From the NCBI RefSeq assembly GCF_963678635.1, contig NC_087065.1:59050754-59114753 (forward strand): a DNA stretch of 64,000 bases, given 5' to 3'. The position numbers were made by a program, and so were the translations under genes. Of this stretch, positions 22,601 to 36,314 are shown piece by piece (positions within the stretch are counted from its first letter, which is position 1; each line of letters begins with the position of its first letter). Source of the stretch: Symsagittifera roscoffensis. Its lineage: Eukaryota > Xenacoelomorpha > Acoela > Convolutidae. The notes under the pieces were generated by a model. It worked only from the letters and a program-made list of their open reading frames with translations, had not been told where the DNA came from and did not search any database.

Positions 22601-25600
22601 TATAATGAGCCTATAAAAAACTAGATCCAGAAGTAGTTATGCTATGTTTATGCGCAATGACCAAGTGATGCTTTATTTTGACTTTTTTGGTTATTGTTTT
22701 TTTTTTGGTTATTGAGTCAATGAATGTAGTGAAGGCTCTTATGAAGGTCTTGATGCTTTTTTTGTTTTCAGGAAAAATGTTAAAGAAGCTTCAAGTTTGA
22801 TTTTTCATTTTTGTCTTTGATGTTTGTCTTTGATGAACCTAGTTCAGACTCTTGTAAAGGTCGCAGGAAAAATTTAAATTTGTTCAGGCTCATATTTACT
22901 TTGTCGCGGTTTGAGTTTTCATTTCTTTTTATGTTCAGTTTGTTTCTTTTGTCAAAAGGAAGGCAAACTCTACTGTTTAACTGCAAAAGTGCAAAACTCA
23001 GGATAAACTTGATCGGTTTCTAGTTTCAAAAATTGATTGTATTTTTCAGATTTGCCAGCGGATTAAAGAAAATTAACAATTTATCCAGTTTTTCCAAATT
23101 GGGTTAGTTTTTTATCAAAAAAGTTCCATTTTCTTGCGTTCTTTGACTTTTTTCGAAATGTCTGTTGGCTATATTTCACTTCTATGCTTTTTGACTTCTA
23201 ACTTAATAGAAATGTTCTTTCTTCGACCTCAATCCTTCAAGTGAAACTGGAAAAAGAGGGTTAATTTGTCCATGATTTCTATATTCATTTTAAAAAGGCC
23301 TTTTTTAGTGAATTGTTTTTGTTGCTCTCCGAAAAAAAAATGCTGGAGAGAAACGCGAAATTTGGATGGCTACTTTACAGTATCATTTTGTTAAAACGAA
23401 ATTGGACCAAACCAAAATTAACATTAGTTTTGGGGTTTTTGATTGTTTTTTCAAGTTCATTTAATGTCCGTCATTAAAAGGAAGGCAAGCTCCACTATCG
23501 GACACAAAGAGTTTAAGATCAGGAAAAACGTTATCGATTTCTATTTTTGAAAGTTGTTATTTTTGTATTATTTTTTCAGATTCTAGCAGAATAAAAAATT
23601 ACCTATTGACCCAGTTTTATCAAATTAAGTCAGTTTTATTTTTAAAAGTTACAATCCTAAATTGCTCATGGAATTCAATGAGCTTTATGAGCACATATTT
23701 TTTGTTTGAAAATTGAAACTTGAAGTTTTCCAAAAAAAAGGCAGTTTTTTTGTTTACTTGCGTTTTTTAAATATTTTGCAGCTGGCCTTTATTCACATGT
23801 ATGACTATAATTCACTTTTTTATTTCTATTTTAATTACTGTGTTTATCGTCGATCTCGATCCTCTGAGTGAAAATAAAGAAAGAGAAGTATAAGTTGTTC
23901 TTGTTTTCGGTAAACATAATAAAAAGACGTTTTTTGTAAATTAACCTAGTTGTTATCCGAAAAAAGAATGAAAAGGCTAATTTTGGATGTCTAGTTTACA
24001 GTATAGTTTTATAAAGCAAATCAACCCAAGATCAAAAAACTTTGAGAAATTCAGATGTCTGAGGTTGTTGGCGTTTTAAGTTTTAGTTAATATGGAATCA
24101 TATTTCAAAGCATGGTTATGAAAGCTGTCGAGTTAGCTCTGTAAGACATCAAAACGTTTAATGTCACGAAGTTTTCAATGAAATGATGAATTTCAGCAAT
24201 TTTTTGCTATTGTTCTAATGTTTTCAAGTTTGTGTTTAATAAAAACAGGTTTTATGGAAAGGTATGAGATAGGATTTTTACTTTCAAGGTTCGATGAACG
24301 TAGCTCAGACTCTTTTATACTTCGTGATATTTTTTTAATGCTCAAATGTATTTGTTAGCGATGTTTTTTATTTCTTTTTAAGTTCACTACGTTTCTTTTG
24401 TTCAAAGGAAGGCAAGCTCGCTCCACTATCCAACAGCAAAAAGTTGAGATCAGGAAAAACGTTATCGACTTCTAGAGTTCAGATTTCCCAGCGGAATATA
24501 GAAATTACCAATTGATCCAGTTTTCTTAGATTGGGTTACTTTTATCAGAAAAGTGCCTTTTACTTGCGTTCTTTGATTCGTATCCAACTGCCTTACTGTC
24601 TTAAGTTATACTTCTTTCACTTTTGACTTCTTACTTAAAAGTAGTGTTCACTTTGAGCTCGACCACAATCCTCGAAGTGAAAATGGAAGAGGGATAATAT
24701 CTTCATAGTTTCTATAGTCAGCTTAAAATGCGCTTTTTTAGTGAACTGCTCATTTGCTCTCCGAAAACAATTAATCGAAAAAATCCTGAAATTTGAATAT
24801 CTGGTTTTTAGGATAACTTTTAAAACGAAATTTGAACCACAATCAACAAGAGGTTTCGGAAATTAGATTTCTGAGGCTGTTGGCGCTTGAAACTCCAATT
24901 GTCATGGAATCTCAATTCAAAGTTTGAATAAGAAAGTTGCCGAAACAGCTATGAAAGACATAAAAATGTTCAGTTCTGAAATGTTTCAATAAAATGACGA
25001 GTTGCAGTATTTTTTGCTAGTTTTTAATGAAATGACAACTTTCAGTGTTTTTAACTTCTTTTATAAGTCGTGCTGATTTTTTTTTGAAAAAGTCGTAAAA
25101 TTTGTTCAGGGTCAAGTTTGTTTTTTAGCGTTTTGACTTTTGGGTTTCTTTTTCTTAAGTTCATTTTCTTTGTTAAAAGGATGGCAAGCTCCGCTATTGA
25201 TCAGCACAAAAGTAAACGTCATGAAAAACGTGATTGACTTCTTATTTCGAAAGTGGATTTTATTTTTCAGCTATTGATCCAGTATTCTGAAATTAAGCTA
25301 AGTTTTATCAAAAAAAATTTTCAATCATAAATTGTACTTGAATCCATAGAGGCATATACTTTTAATCTTGAAATTCGAAACATGAAGTTCTTTCAAAAAT
25401 TAAGTCAGTGTTTTTTCTGTTTACTTGCCTTCTTCTCTTCAAACTGTCTGCTGGCTATATTTTATCTCTCACTTTTGACCTCTAACTTAATATCAGTGTT
25501 TCTTTTGAGTTCGACCTCGATCTTTAAGTGATAATGAAAAAAGAGGGCCGAGTTATTCATGGTTTTTTACATTAACATTGAAAAGGTTTGTAGCGAAATG

Positions 25601-28600
25601 TTTAGCTGCTCTCCAATAAGAGTTAACGGAAAAAATCGCAAAGTTTGAGTTGAGTGGCTAGCTTACATTATAATTTTTTAAAACAAAGTCTGAACCATAA
25701 TCAAGAAGAGATAGATTTCTGAGGCTGTTGGCGTTTGAAACTGCAGTTGTCATGGAATCTCCTTTCTAAGCATGACTATAAAGGCCGTCGAAACAGCTCT
25801 GAAAGACATCAAAACGTTCAGTTTTGTCTTTTTCAATAAAATGGTTTTCAGTGCTTTTCGCTAGTTTTTAAATGAAAGCACAAATTTCGATGTTTTTAAG
25901 TTCTTTAATTTGTTTTTTTTTTCTATAGTTTTGGGCTTCTAACTTAATAATTGTTCACTTTTGAACTAATTTTTGTGTCAAGGACTTGCAGTTTCCAAAA
26001 TTGAATTTTCTTTTCAGTGTTTCCTGCTGAATAAAAAACCTATTGATCCATTTTTCTCAAATTGTGTTTTTCAAAAAAAGTGTCAACCATGAATTGTTGT
26101 ATAAATTCGAAGAGCTTAACGACCATCTTTTTTTTCTTAACGTTTTTTTCAGAACAAGGCAGCTTTTTCCTGCATACTTGCGTTCTTTGACTGTTTCTTA
26201 TATGTCTGTTTGGCTATGATTATCTATTGAGTCGCTGCGGAAAATATTTGCACGTTTCTGAGGTTTTTCTCAAAAAAGTCTTAACCTTCGCATCAGTACA
26301 TATCAAATATGTACCCTTCAGCTTTGAGCGCTTAGTTTGAATGAGTTTTTATGTGGTGTCAATAGACGCTATGAAGACATTATTCAAGTTAAAGAGATAT
26401 ATTTTTTTTTCAGGAAAAATAGTCTTCAAGTTTACTCACACCGAATTTGATCTTTTGCGGTTTGAATTGTGATCTTTTTAATTGATTTCAATTAACCTGC
26501 TAACGTTTGCGCTCTCGCGTAACGAAGTTGGTAATGGCGCGAAAAAGGTTTCAGATTTTCCAGTTGAGAAAAAGCTTCCTACTGATACAGCTCTCAAATT
26601 GAGCTAATTTTATCAATCGAAAAAGTGTCACTAAAAAGATACCAAAAGATCAAGTTATGTTTCTCAAGTCGATGACCAAAGCAAATTCGTGCTCTCGATT
26701 ATCCATCTAAGTATTATTTAAACGCAGCGACAAATACTCTATGGACGCTATGTTTAAGCAATTTTCATAAGAGGACAATGGTTAGAAAAGGCATTGGGGA
26801 CAATGTCCAGGTGAAAATCATAAAAATTCTAGAAGTTTTTTTTTTCAATCCAAAATCTCGATAAGTATCAGCTTAGGATCTTTGTTTAGTTCAAGGCCAA
26901 ATGTCTAGACAGTTTATCTTGAAGTTTTGAGAAACGTTTTCAATTAAGAGATTTGAATGACTACCATTAATTTTTGAAATTCTCAAACGTATAGTTGAGT
27001 GCTATTAGGGTACATTAAGGGGCACCAAATGTTTTCTCCAATTATGAATGCTCAAATCCTTTCAGCTTTCGAGCCATGACGTTGTTTATAATTTTTTGAA
27101 AAGTTTTCAAAATATTGAGATTTAGAAAACTTCACAAATTTGAGACTAGCAACCGTATGTTAGGATGCTGTCAGAGTACTTTTAAGGGTGTCAAATGTTG
27201 CCTCCAAGTATGTCTCTTCAAATCCCTCTAGCTTCCGAGATATGACAATTTATATGATTTTTGGAAAATTTATCAAAAAAATTTAGATGTATAAAATTTT
27301 TTCTAAATTCGAAGTTAGCAACTCTGGTAGAGTGATGACAAGGTACATTCAGAGGTTGCAAATCTTACCTCCATATATGTTTGTTCAAGTCTTTTTTTAG
27401 CTTCCTAGATATGTTTTTCATGTTTGAAATTAACTATATTATGGTGGAGTGCTCTCAGCGATTTTCAGTTTGCAAATTTTGCCTCCAAATTTGATTGCTC
27501 AATTCCTTTTGGCTTCCGAAATATGATGTTTTTTTTGTTTTTTTTTTAAAAAACTGGATTTTAAAAACTTCAACCTATTTGAAATTAGAACCATATGGTG
27601 GGTTGCTGTCAGTGGATTTTCATGGGTTGCAAGTGTTGCCTCCAATTGTGTCTGCTCAATTCCTTTTAGCTTCCGGGATATGATGTTTTTTTTTGAATTT
27701 AACGTGACGAATTTAACTTGATTGAATTTAAATTTAGCTTCCTGAATTTAACTTGACGCATGACTCAATTCTGCGAAGCACGGTACTAAAAACCTTGATA
27801 AGTTAAGATACAAAGTTTGTTTTGCGTAATGCTAAAATTGACACTTTTTCTTGCTATGAAATCAATGATTTGATCACGCTTCAAAGCAGCTGGCGCTTAG
27901 AACTTTCTAATCAATTTTTATTTGCGATATCTTAAAAAAATAATGCTGCTTAAACTAACGTTCTTTCAAGCAAAAAGTACAAAATTTACCTGCTTGAAAT
28001 TTCATTTTTCTCGGCAGCTGCTTAAGCGATTACTTGCGGATCAAATTTCAGCTAGTTTTCGTTTAAAAGTGCTTTTCCATTTGACTGTTTGATTTGCGAA
28101 ATTTTAAAGGAAAGAGGATACGTTAATATGAAGAAGGGTGCAAATTTTACGCGTGAAAGTGATGGGCTTAAGGTAACTTATTCCAGTTTTAGTTTTAAAT
28201 ACCGTTTTTGTTACAGACATTAAATTTAAGGCAGTTAACAAACAAACTTTCGAACTTATGGTCGTCTTGAGTCATTGTACGCAATTGGTACGAGAATTAT
28301 TTTTGGTCATATGTTACAATAGGTGGTAATTTTGAGTATGGTGCATGTATTAAATTTGAGAACTATAATGAATAATATATTAACTTCTTTTTCAATCAGT
28401 TGTACATGCTCCTAAGATAGTTTTTATAAATACATTTCTCTGCCAGATGAAACTTTAGTCACAAACTCGAATTATACACTTTTTTTGCCAAAAAAGATGG
28501 CTTTTGAAATCAATGATAAATGCTGTTAGAACTTCAACAAAAAGCGATCCAGATGTTTATCTTGAAACTGCCACTTATTGTAATATATCACCTTATTTTT

Positions 28601-31600
28601 AGTTGAAACATTAATTCAAGCAATTGTTCAAAAATTATGTTCAGTGTCAATTATTAGGGAAAAAATAGTTTTCAGGTCTTGTGGTTTTGCTTTTTTTCCG
28701 AAAAAAGTTTTCAAAAATTTTACGCTCAAATGGTTCGATTATTTATTTTTATGTGACCAAAAGGAAAGCGAGTTCTGCTCTCTAATTACAATTGTAAAAG
28801 TGGCGTAAAAACATGAATAACATATTAATCTGGTTTTCTAAGATTGAGTTAGTTTCAGGAAAGATGAGCCAATCGCCTAAGACTCTTGAATTTTAATGAG
28901 CTTAATGTTTATCATGTTTTTAATCGAAAAGTTTTTCAAAAAAAAAGTTTTTTTTTCATTACTGCGGTTAATTGACATTATTCCGTTTCTGTTAGCTAGG
29001 CTAGTGTCAAAATACGCAAGTTTTTTATTCTTCCGACCATTGAAAGTGAAACGGAACTTTGTCTTCTTTTCGGGTGTCTTATGTTACATACTATGAACTT
29101 TCTTTTTTTTCCAACCTAAGTCGCAAGTATAAGTGTTCATTTTGAAAGTGCTCATTTTGATCAATAACCAGCTATTATGTACAGCCAATGCTATGGACTT
29201 TAACACCGACTATTATTTTACAAATTGCACTTTAGTTTCAAGGTATAATGGATCTGTAGCGTAGAGGTAGGAAAGGAGACCCGCAACAAAATAAGAGGGT
29301 TCGGACCTGGGCAGGGTCGGATGTTTTAATGAACTTTTTCGTATACTAGCTAAAATGCGTCCGCTCTATAAATTGAGGTTGTTTTCTTGGTAAATTCCTT
29401 TTTATTTCAAATTGAATGGTACTGCTAATTCGTCATAAGTGGCTTGCCTAACTTAGCAATTATGTACAATAAATAATCATCGGTCGCGATTCGAGCGAGA
29501 TTAAATTTTTCATAGAAAAGTTTTCTCTGTGCCGAGAAAAACCAGTTTGAAATTTTTGGCGTTGAGTTATTTTGAAATTTTTGGTTTTATGTCAAGCTGT
29601 AAATGCTGAGAATACCGTTCTTTGGGATAATAATTTTTCTTCGAAGTTTGTATCCAAGTTTCATCATCATGTTGCTTGGTAGCCACTGCGTGAATAGGCA
29701 CCGAGTGCGTCTGGTTTGGGTGAAATTGAGTTTTTACAAAATAGATCTCTGCAAAGTGTGCGTCGACTCATTTGGAAAATTATGCGATGATTTAGCGTCT
29801 TGTTTATCCTTAATCAGTGTTTGATAGTGACAAAAATGTCACAGAACAAAGTTTCATAGAACGTGTAGGACTTTTATATTCAATTCTTAAGTGTTCAATT
29901 CATTTCTTTTGTTAAAAAGAAGGCAAACTCCATTATCGAGAGCAAAAAAAAATGAGATTGACTTTTCGACAGTCGAATTTAATTTTCAAGTTTTCCAGCG
30001 AAATAACAATTTGACTTGAAAATCCAGTTTTCTCACATCTAATCAAAATAGTGCCAATCATAAATTTTTCATGAAATTCAAAGAGCTTTTAGAGCATCTT
30101 ATTTTTTCTTCGAAATTCGAACTTGAATTTTTTTCACAAAAAGGTGAGTCAGTTTGTTTTGTGTTTACTTGCGTTCATTGACTCTTTTCCAACTGTTTGT
30201 TGGCTATGTTTTCAATTTTGGGACGATTTATTCATAAACGAAAAGACCAGCATATGAGCTAGCTGTTGAGCTCTTTACGGAGATCCACTGCTGCGCTCCT
30301 GCTTGAGAACAGCATGCAATTTTTTAGGCTGTTTTCCTAGTGGCCGTGAATATTTTACTTGCGTTCTTTACTTTGGCTATTTTCCTATAGGCCGAGAAGA
30401 TCATACTTGCGTTCAAAACTGGATTTTTAAGTCAAATTTTCTTCAGGAAAACCTCAAAATTTATTCACGCTAAATTTTAATATTTAGCGGTTTGACTTTT
30501 GATTTCTTTTAAAGGTAACAGTTTTCGAGAAATTAAATTTTGTTATTAGAGCTCTGACAAGCTTAAAAACTGGCCTGTATGCGGGCGCTTTTATCAGAAA
30601 ATTTGCAAATTTCGGCGTTTTGGAGCATTGCACAATCGCGTTATAACTTCAATTCCATCCAGTGCGTTGCTTACGCTCGTCAAGATCGGAAATGAAAATC
30701 TCAGAACGTTGGCGCTTAGCGTTCGAAAGTGAATTTATTTCACGAATTTTCAATGAAATTACGGAAAAAAAAAACAATTTTCTCAATTGATGTTGTTGGC
30801 CTATTAAAAAGTTTTGATAATCAACGAAGCTTTTAAAGTTGGATGAGCTAGAGGGCCTGAATGTTGAAAAGCACAAAAGAAATCAGACCTGTGTTCGATT
30901 TGTATTTTTATAAACGCTCATCCAACTGTGTGTTGGCTCTGAGTTTTTCAGTAATAGAAAGTGCGTTCATATTTATGGAGCGCATTGATTCTTACTCGTC
31001 TTATTTGTTGGAATTCATAGAATTAAGAGTTTCATGCTGGCTGGAATCGAGCACGGAGAGATGGCTTTCTTATGAACTGGTAGTACTACATGCCATATGA
31101 ATTTCAAAAAAGATTCATTGATTGTGTCAGTGTGATGGGGTACTTTTTATATGTTATGTCTTATATATTTTGTCCGGCAGTTTGTATTTGTATTTCTGAA
31201 GTCGGGTATTTTTTTTCCGCGGTGTTTACAAAAAAAGTGTAGCTTATTTGCTCGCTTTGAGTTCATTTTTTTTATTTGTTAAGTTCGATGTCTAAAAAGA
31301 TTTTTGAAAGGAAAATTTTTGCTCACCGCTCCCACTTGTCACTCGTCGTTAATATGTTTATGGCGTAAGAATTCGTTTTCAAGATCGTGCATGAAGTCAA
31401 CATGAAGGGTTGAGCGTGGGTGCCAAATTGGTTTGAAATTAGTTAAATGCGCTCCCACAATACTTATATAAGTGTCTGTCTGTCAATAAAAAAAACTTAC
31501 TTAGTTCGAGTGTTTTTTTTCTGTTTTTTGTTTGGGCTCATAGTATTGTTTATTTAGGAGAGTAATATTATACAGACAGGTAAACAATAAACCGCATGTA

Positions 31601-34600
31601 CAAATCAAACCCACCAAGGATCATGCAAAAAGCTTTGCAGCTTATCGAGGCATGACCCTGAAAAAACCTATGACAGAAGTTGCTAGATAGTATCCGACTT
31701 GATGATTCAAAAAAATAAATCTAGAAGATCTCCATTATCTTAAAGAAACAATGAAAACAATTTTTTGAAATACCCATTTTGTTGATGCTCAGTTAATTGG
31801 GTTAGGTTATCTGGTATCAGCTCATTTGATTTCAAAAAATTATAACATTTAAGAGACACATTTTTCCATGAACGTTGCGTTATTTGTGTTCTAGTTTTCA
31901 TGCTTACTTGATGATTTAGTTACTCTAGTTGATATTTTGAACTTCTAAATCAAAAGAAAGCAGAAGGTTTTTGTAGTCAAAAAAGTTGCGCTGGTTACCT
32001 GTTATATCGACATTTAAATCACCCATTAGCAAAATTTCACCGCTTAATGCTTTCAATTCAAGCAATAAATCTTCAAATAAATTCAAAAAAAGTTCTAGTT
32101 TGAGATTTGGTGGACGATATATTATGCAAACATTTAGTGTAGTGTGATCGACAAAACATATTTTGATAACGATGTGCTCCAAGCAGACTCCTAATTTAAA
32201 ATAACTTACGAATGTTTTAATGAAAGCTGCAACGCCCCCACCTCTAGCGTTTACGCGGTTTGCACAGACAATATTGTCATAACCTTCTAAGTTATATATG
32301 CCAATAGGATCATTGTCTGAGAGCCATGTTTCAGTCAGCCCGATTAATGCAGGCTTGTTATCGAAGGATTCAATTAAAACGGATAATTGGTCATGATGGG
32401 CTCTTATGGATTGAACATTTAGGAAAAATGCTGTTTGAGTTGTTGTCAGGTCAGTCATATCTCGCAAAAGGTTTTTTTTTCTAATGAAACAAAAGAGATT
32501 TACGGCAAAAACTGTAAATAGAGTTGAAATGCTTTTGCCACTAATCAGAATCGTTTTCATGATTATTATTTCCGTTGTTGACGAATTTCGACTGTGGAGA
32601 ATCTCTTTGAAGTGATTCCACAAATTGCACCAATTTGACGGGATCCGATACCCTACTGTACAATTCATCAATCAGATAATTTCTTTCCACATTATTTGGG
32701 TTTATTTCTCTGTCACGTTTCCTCGCTGAAACAATAGGAGGGTGAGAAAAGTTGTTTTGATTATTTTGAAGCACACGAGGATTTTGTTTTCTAGCATTAT
32801 TTGCCTGTCTTGCCATCATTGGATTCTTGTTTTTGAAAATTTGATCAGCATCCTTAATATCAACTAAGTTGTGTCTTTGAAATCCACCATCTGCTTTCGA
32901 AACGAAAACTTGAGGAGAACAATCATATGTAACTGTGTACATTCCCAAACCCCGAGAATAATCAAAAAGCTCTGAATCGCGCTGAGTAAATCTCTCTGTT
33001 ATATACACTGGTTGCTTATTTACAGGGTGCAAAAAATCGTTCAATAACTTTCTCCTGCCATAAGTTCTGTTTTTTATATCATAGTAGACAAATTTCACTA
33101 TAACCACACATTTTTGGTTTTGACTCACAGGGCCGATGGGATGGCATGCCTTCAGGTCGTAGCTGTTCACTTCCACGCCCATAACTTCGTTAAAAAAGGC
33201 CAGGACATCTTGGGTAAAATTTCCGGAATGTAAAGGTAAATTTTGCAAAATAACACAATCTTTTGAGCTATATCTTTCCATTTCATTAACTTTATTCTCT
33301 AGAAAATGCACCCGATTTTGCAGCCCAACAATGATATCATCCTTACCTTTTACATTCTCAATTAGCCCTTGTAGTCGGCCTTTCAATTTAGGATCAATAC
33401 TTACTGTATCTTTTATTTCAGCGAATAAAGTATTGAGATTCGCCATTGAATAAGTTTGGGATGTTTTAAATTCGTGGCAAGCAAAACGAGCAGTTTAGAA
33501 CTGACTGTTTCTCATTGAAGGTCAATGTTCGTCGGCTCATAATTAGTTTGGCACAGTTTTGAGAACGCTTTAAATCATTTCGACGAATGGTAATTAAATC
33601 TCTCATTAACAAAATGGTGCAAAAAATCTGAATCTGTTTTAGTGTCAAAGTGGGCTTTATTTTTTAAGGTTTCAGTGGGAAAAAAATTACCGGATTTATC
33701 CTGTTTTCGCTGGATGGATTAGTTTAACGATAAAGTGTCAACCATAAAGGATTTTTGAAATTAAAAATGGTGGTTTTAAGGAAAAAATAGTTTAATTTTG
33801 TTCACGTTAATTTTTGATTTTTCGCGGTTTGATTTTTGAAAATTTTTTATTAAGGAAAACTTTTTATTTCCTTTGTTGAAAGGAAGTTTAACTCCATTAT
33901 CGAACAGTAGAAGTGTAAAGACCACAAAAAACGTGATTGATTTCTAGCTTCGAAAGAGGGTTGAAATATTCAGATTTCTCAGCGGTACGAAAAGTTTATC
34001 TATTGATCCAGTGTTCGATCAAAAAAAAATTGTCAAAAAAAATTCAATCATATATTGTTCTTGAAATTCAAAGAGCTTTAAGGCCATATTTATTTGTTAC
34101 CTTCAGTTCATGACTACTTTCCAACTGTCTGATGACTATGTTTGAATTTCCAGACGATCTGATCTCACAATTGGTTTGTTAATCCTTTTATTAGAAACAA
34201 CTATCAGCATATTATATGGGTGATTTAAGTGATTGAGCTGATTCCTGAGCCTCCATCTTCGTTTTGGCTCCGATCATTGAAAATGGGGAGCAACTTTGTA
34301 TATTTAGATGTGTTTTAGTTTTTTTCAGTTTTTGTTATTCACGCTTAGGCAGGTACTACAAATAATCATCGGAATACCCCTTCAGTTGCGATTCGAATGA
34401 CATTAAAAGTTTTAAAAAGTTACCTCAGTGTCGAGAAAAACCGGAAATTTTCGAATTTTAGTCTAATTTCGATAAGAAAATTGATTAATTAGGCTGAGAA
34501 AACTTGCTTTTATTCAAAGGAAACTAGTTAAGAAAGCTTCATTTACCCCTTTTCTTTTCAATAAATTTAAAAGAAACATTGCAAACATTTAAAAAAGTCT

Positions 34601-36275
34601 ACTAGTTAGTATAATTCTCTCATCAAACCAAACTCTCACAAGAAATGACGCCTATTTGGGACGAAGAAAAAAACAACCTATTTTTCGTAGTTTTTCTATG
34701 AATGTGATCGGAACATTCCGTGCTACTTGCACAGCAAACGGCTATCATTGTTTTCAATCTTGATTCGCTTCATGATTAGTCGATAATTCTCTTTTTTTCC
34801 CTGAAAATATGAGGTTTAAGTTATTCTCTGTTCAGTAAGCCTACAAAAAACCATAGAATTTGAATGTGAATGGCCCTCTAGAAGACCAATGATCAGAATC
34901 AAAATATTATTCGTGTTAGAACTCTAATAAAACGTAATTCTGAATAATACTGACCGAACAGCATTTTCCAGGCAATGAAAGCCGATACCTCCAAGCCGAA
35001 AGCTCCTCTGAAAGAAAACTCAGTTGAAGACAATGCAGTAGAAGAGGAGGAAACCATGACTCACGCAGAAACCTTTGCCAACTACCACCCTGCTAAACTG
35101 AAACTAGGGCAACTTCATCCAGATCCAGTTGTGGAAACGAGTTCGCTTTCAAGTGTCCAACCGCCGAGAATATTTTACGAACTGGCTCTACCGGAGGCGA
35201 CTATAGACTCTGGCTCTATTTCCGCGCTGCAATTGGAGTCAGTCGTCTATGCGTGTCAAAGGCATGAGAGGTTCCTTGCGGATGACAGACGAGCGGGGTT
35301 CCTGATTGGCGACGGAGCAGGAGTGGGAAAGGGACGAACTATTGCTGGAATTATTTTCGAGAATTACCTTCTGGACAGGAAGAAAGCCTTATGGTTAGTC
35401 TCAAATTCAAATTTGAAAATGCTGGGAATTGAAATGTTGAATTTTTGCATTTGGTTTAAAAAACATCCTCACTTAGTTGGGGGCCAGGAAAGTTTCATCG
35501 GGCTGTCTTCATATGTGAAAAGTCCTATCGCTTAAACAAGTCGTCTTTAATTTTAAAAATATATTTGCTATCAACTTTCATGTATATAACGCGCATACAA
35601 CGCTTTTGTTGATGGTTAAAGTATCCTTAGGGTTTCGGTTTCAAATGATTTGAAATACGATGCTGCACGCGATCTGAAAGATATTGGGGCCATTGACATA
35701 CCAGTATACTCTCTGAACAAATTCCGCTACGCCAAAATATCCAGCAAGGAAAACGGATCTATCAAGAAAGGCGTGGTATTTTCAACATACTCATCTCTAA
35801 TATCAGAGTCATCACGTCGTAATAACAAAATAAAGAGTCGACTGAATCAGCTGGTGCAATGGTTTAAGTCCGATTTTGATGGATGTATTATTTTTGACGA
35901 ATGCCACAGAGCCAAAAATTTGGTCCCAACCGGGGGATCGAAGCCAACAAAAACTGGCCAAGTTGTGTTGGAAATCCAGAGACTGCTGCCTAAAGCGAGA
36001 ATTGTGTATGCCAGTGCTACGGGTGCGAGTGAGCCCAAAAATATGGCCTATATGACCCGGCTGGGTTTGTGGGGTCCGGGGACGCCCTTCAAAGACTTCA
36101 ACCAGTTTATTCAGGCTGTAGAGCGGAGAGGTGTTGGTGCTATGGAAATTGTCGCCATGGACATGAAGGTATGTATGATTTGTAGTTCTCAAGGATTTGA
36201 GCGGTCAGATATTTGGGGAACAAATTTTTAATCGAAAGAGGTACCTATCTCCTTCATAAACGAATAATCTATCTA

Positions 36276-36314
<39 letters not shown>

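Larger units (their letters stand above)
31890..33650 (-). mobile_element. LINE 5' half, antisense in SBNO intron 5
   Basis: Carries an intact ORF1 and the endonuclease part of ORF2, overlapping by 20 bp, and then breaks off before the reverse transcriptase. The endonuclease style ([30 protein letters not shown]) fits CR1/L2/Rex-like non-LTR elements. The preserved 5' side and lost 3' side are opposite to the usual 5' truncation of LINEs. Confidence 0.88.
22366..34971 (+). other. SBNO intron 5 (12.6 kb)
   Basis: Packed with family-A copies (about 22,715-23,200; 23,430-23,840; 24,280-24,620; 25,050-25,460; 25,990-26,240; partial 26,440-26,640 and 28,720-28,960; 29,890-30,220; 33,770-34,160). 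It also holds a block of the ~168-bp satellite (26,930-27,720), a tRNA-like module (29,250-29,322), and an antisense LINE 5' half (33,650-31,890). About 27,720-28,700 and 30,400-31,500 show nothing I recognise beyond T-rich sequence. Confidence 0.7.
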
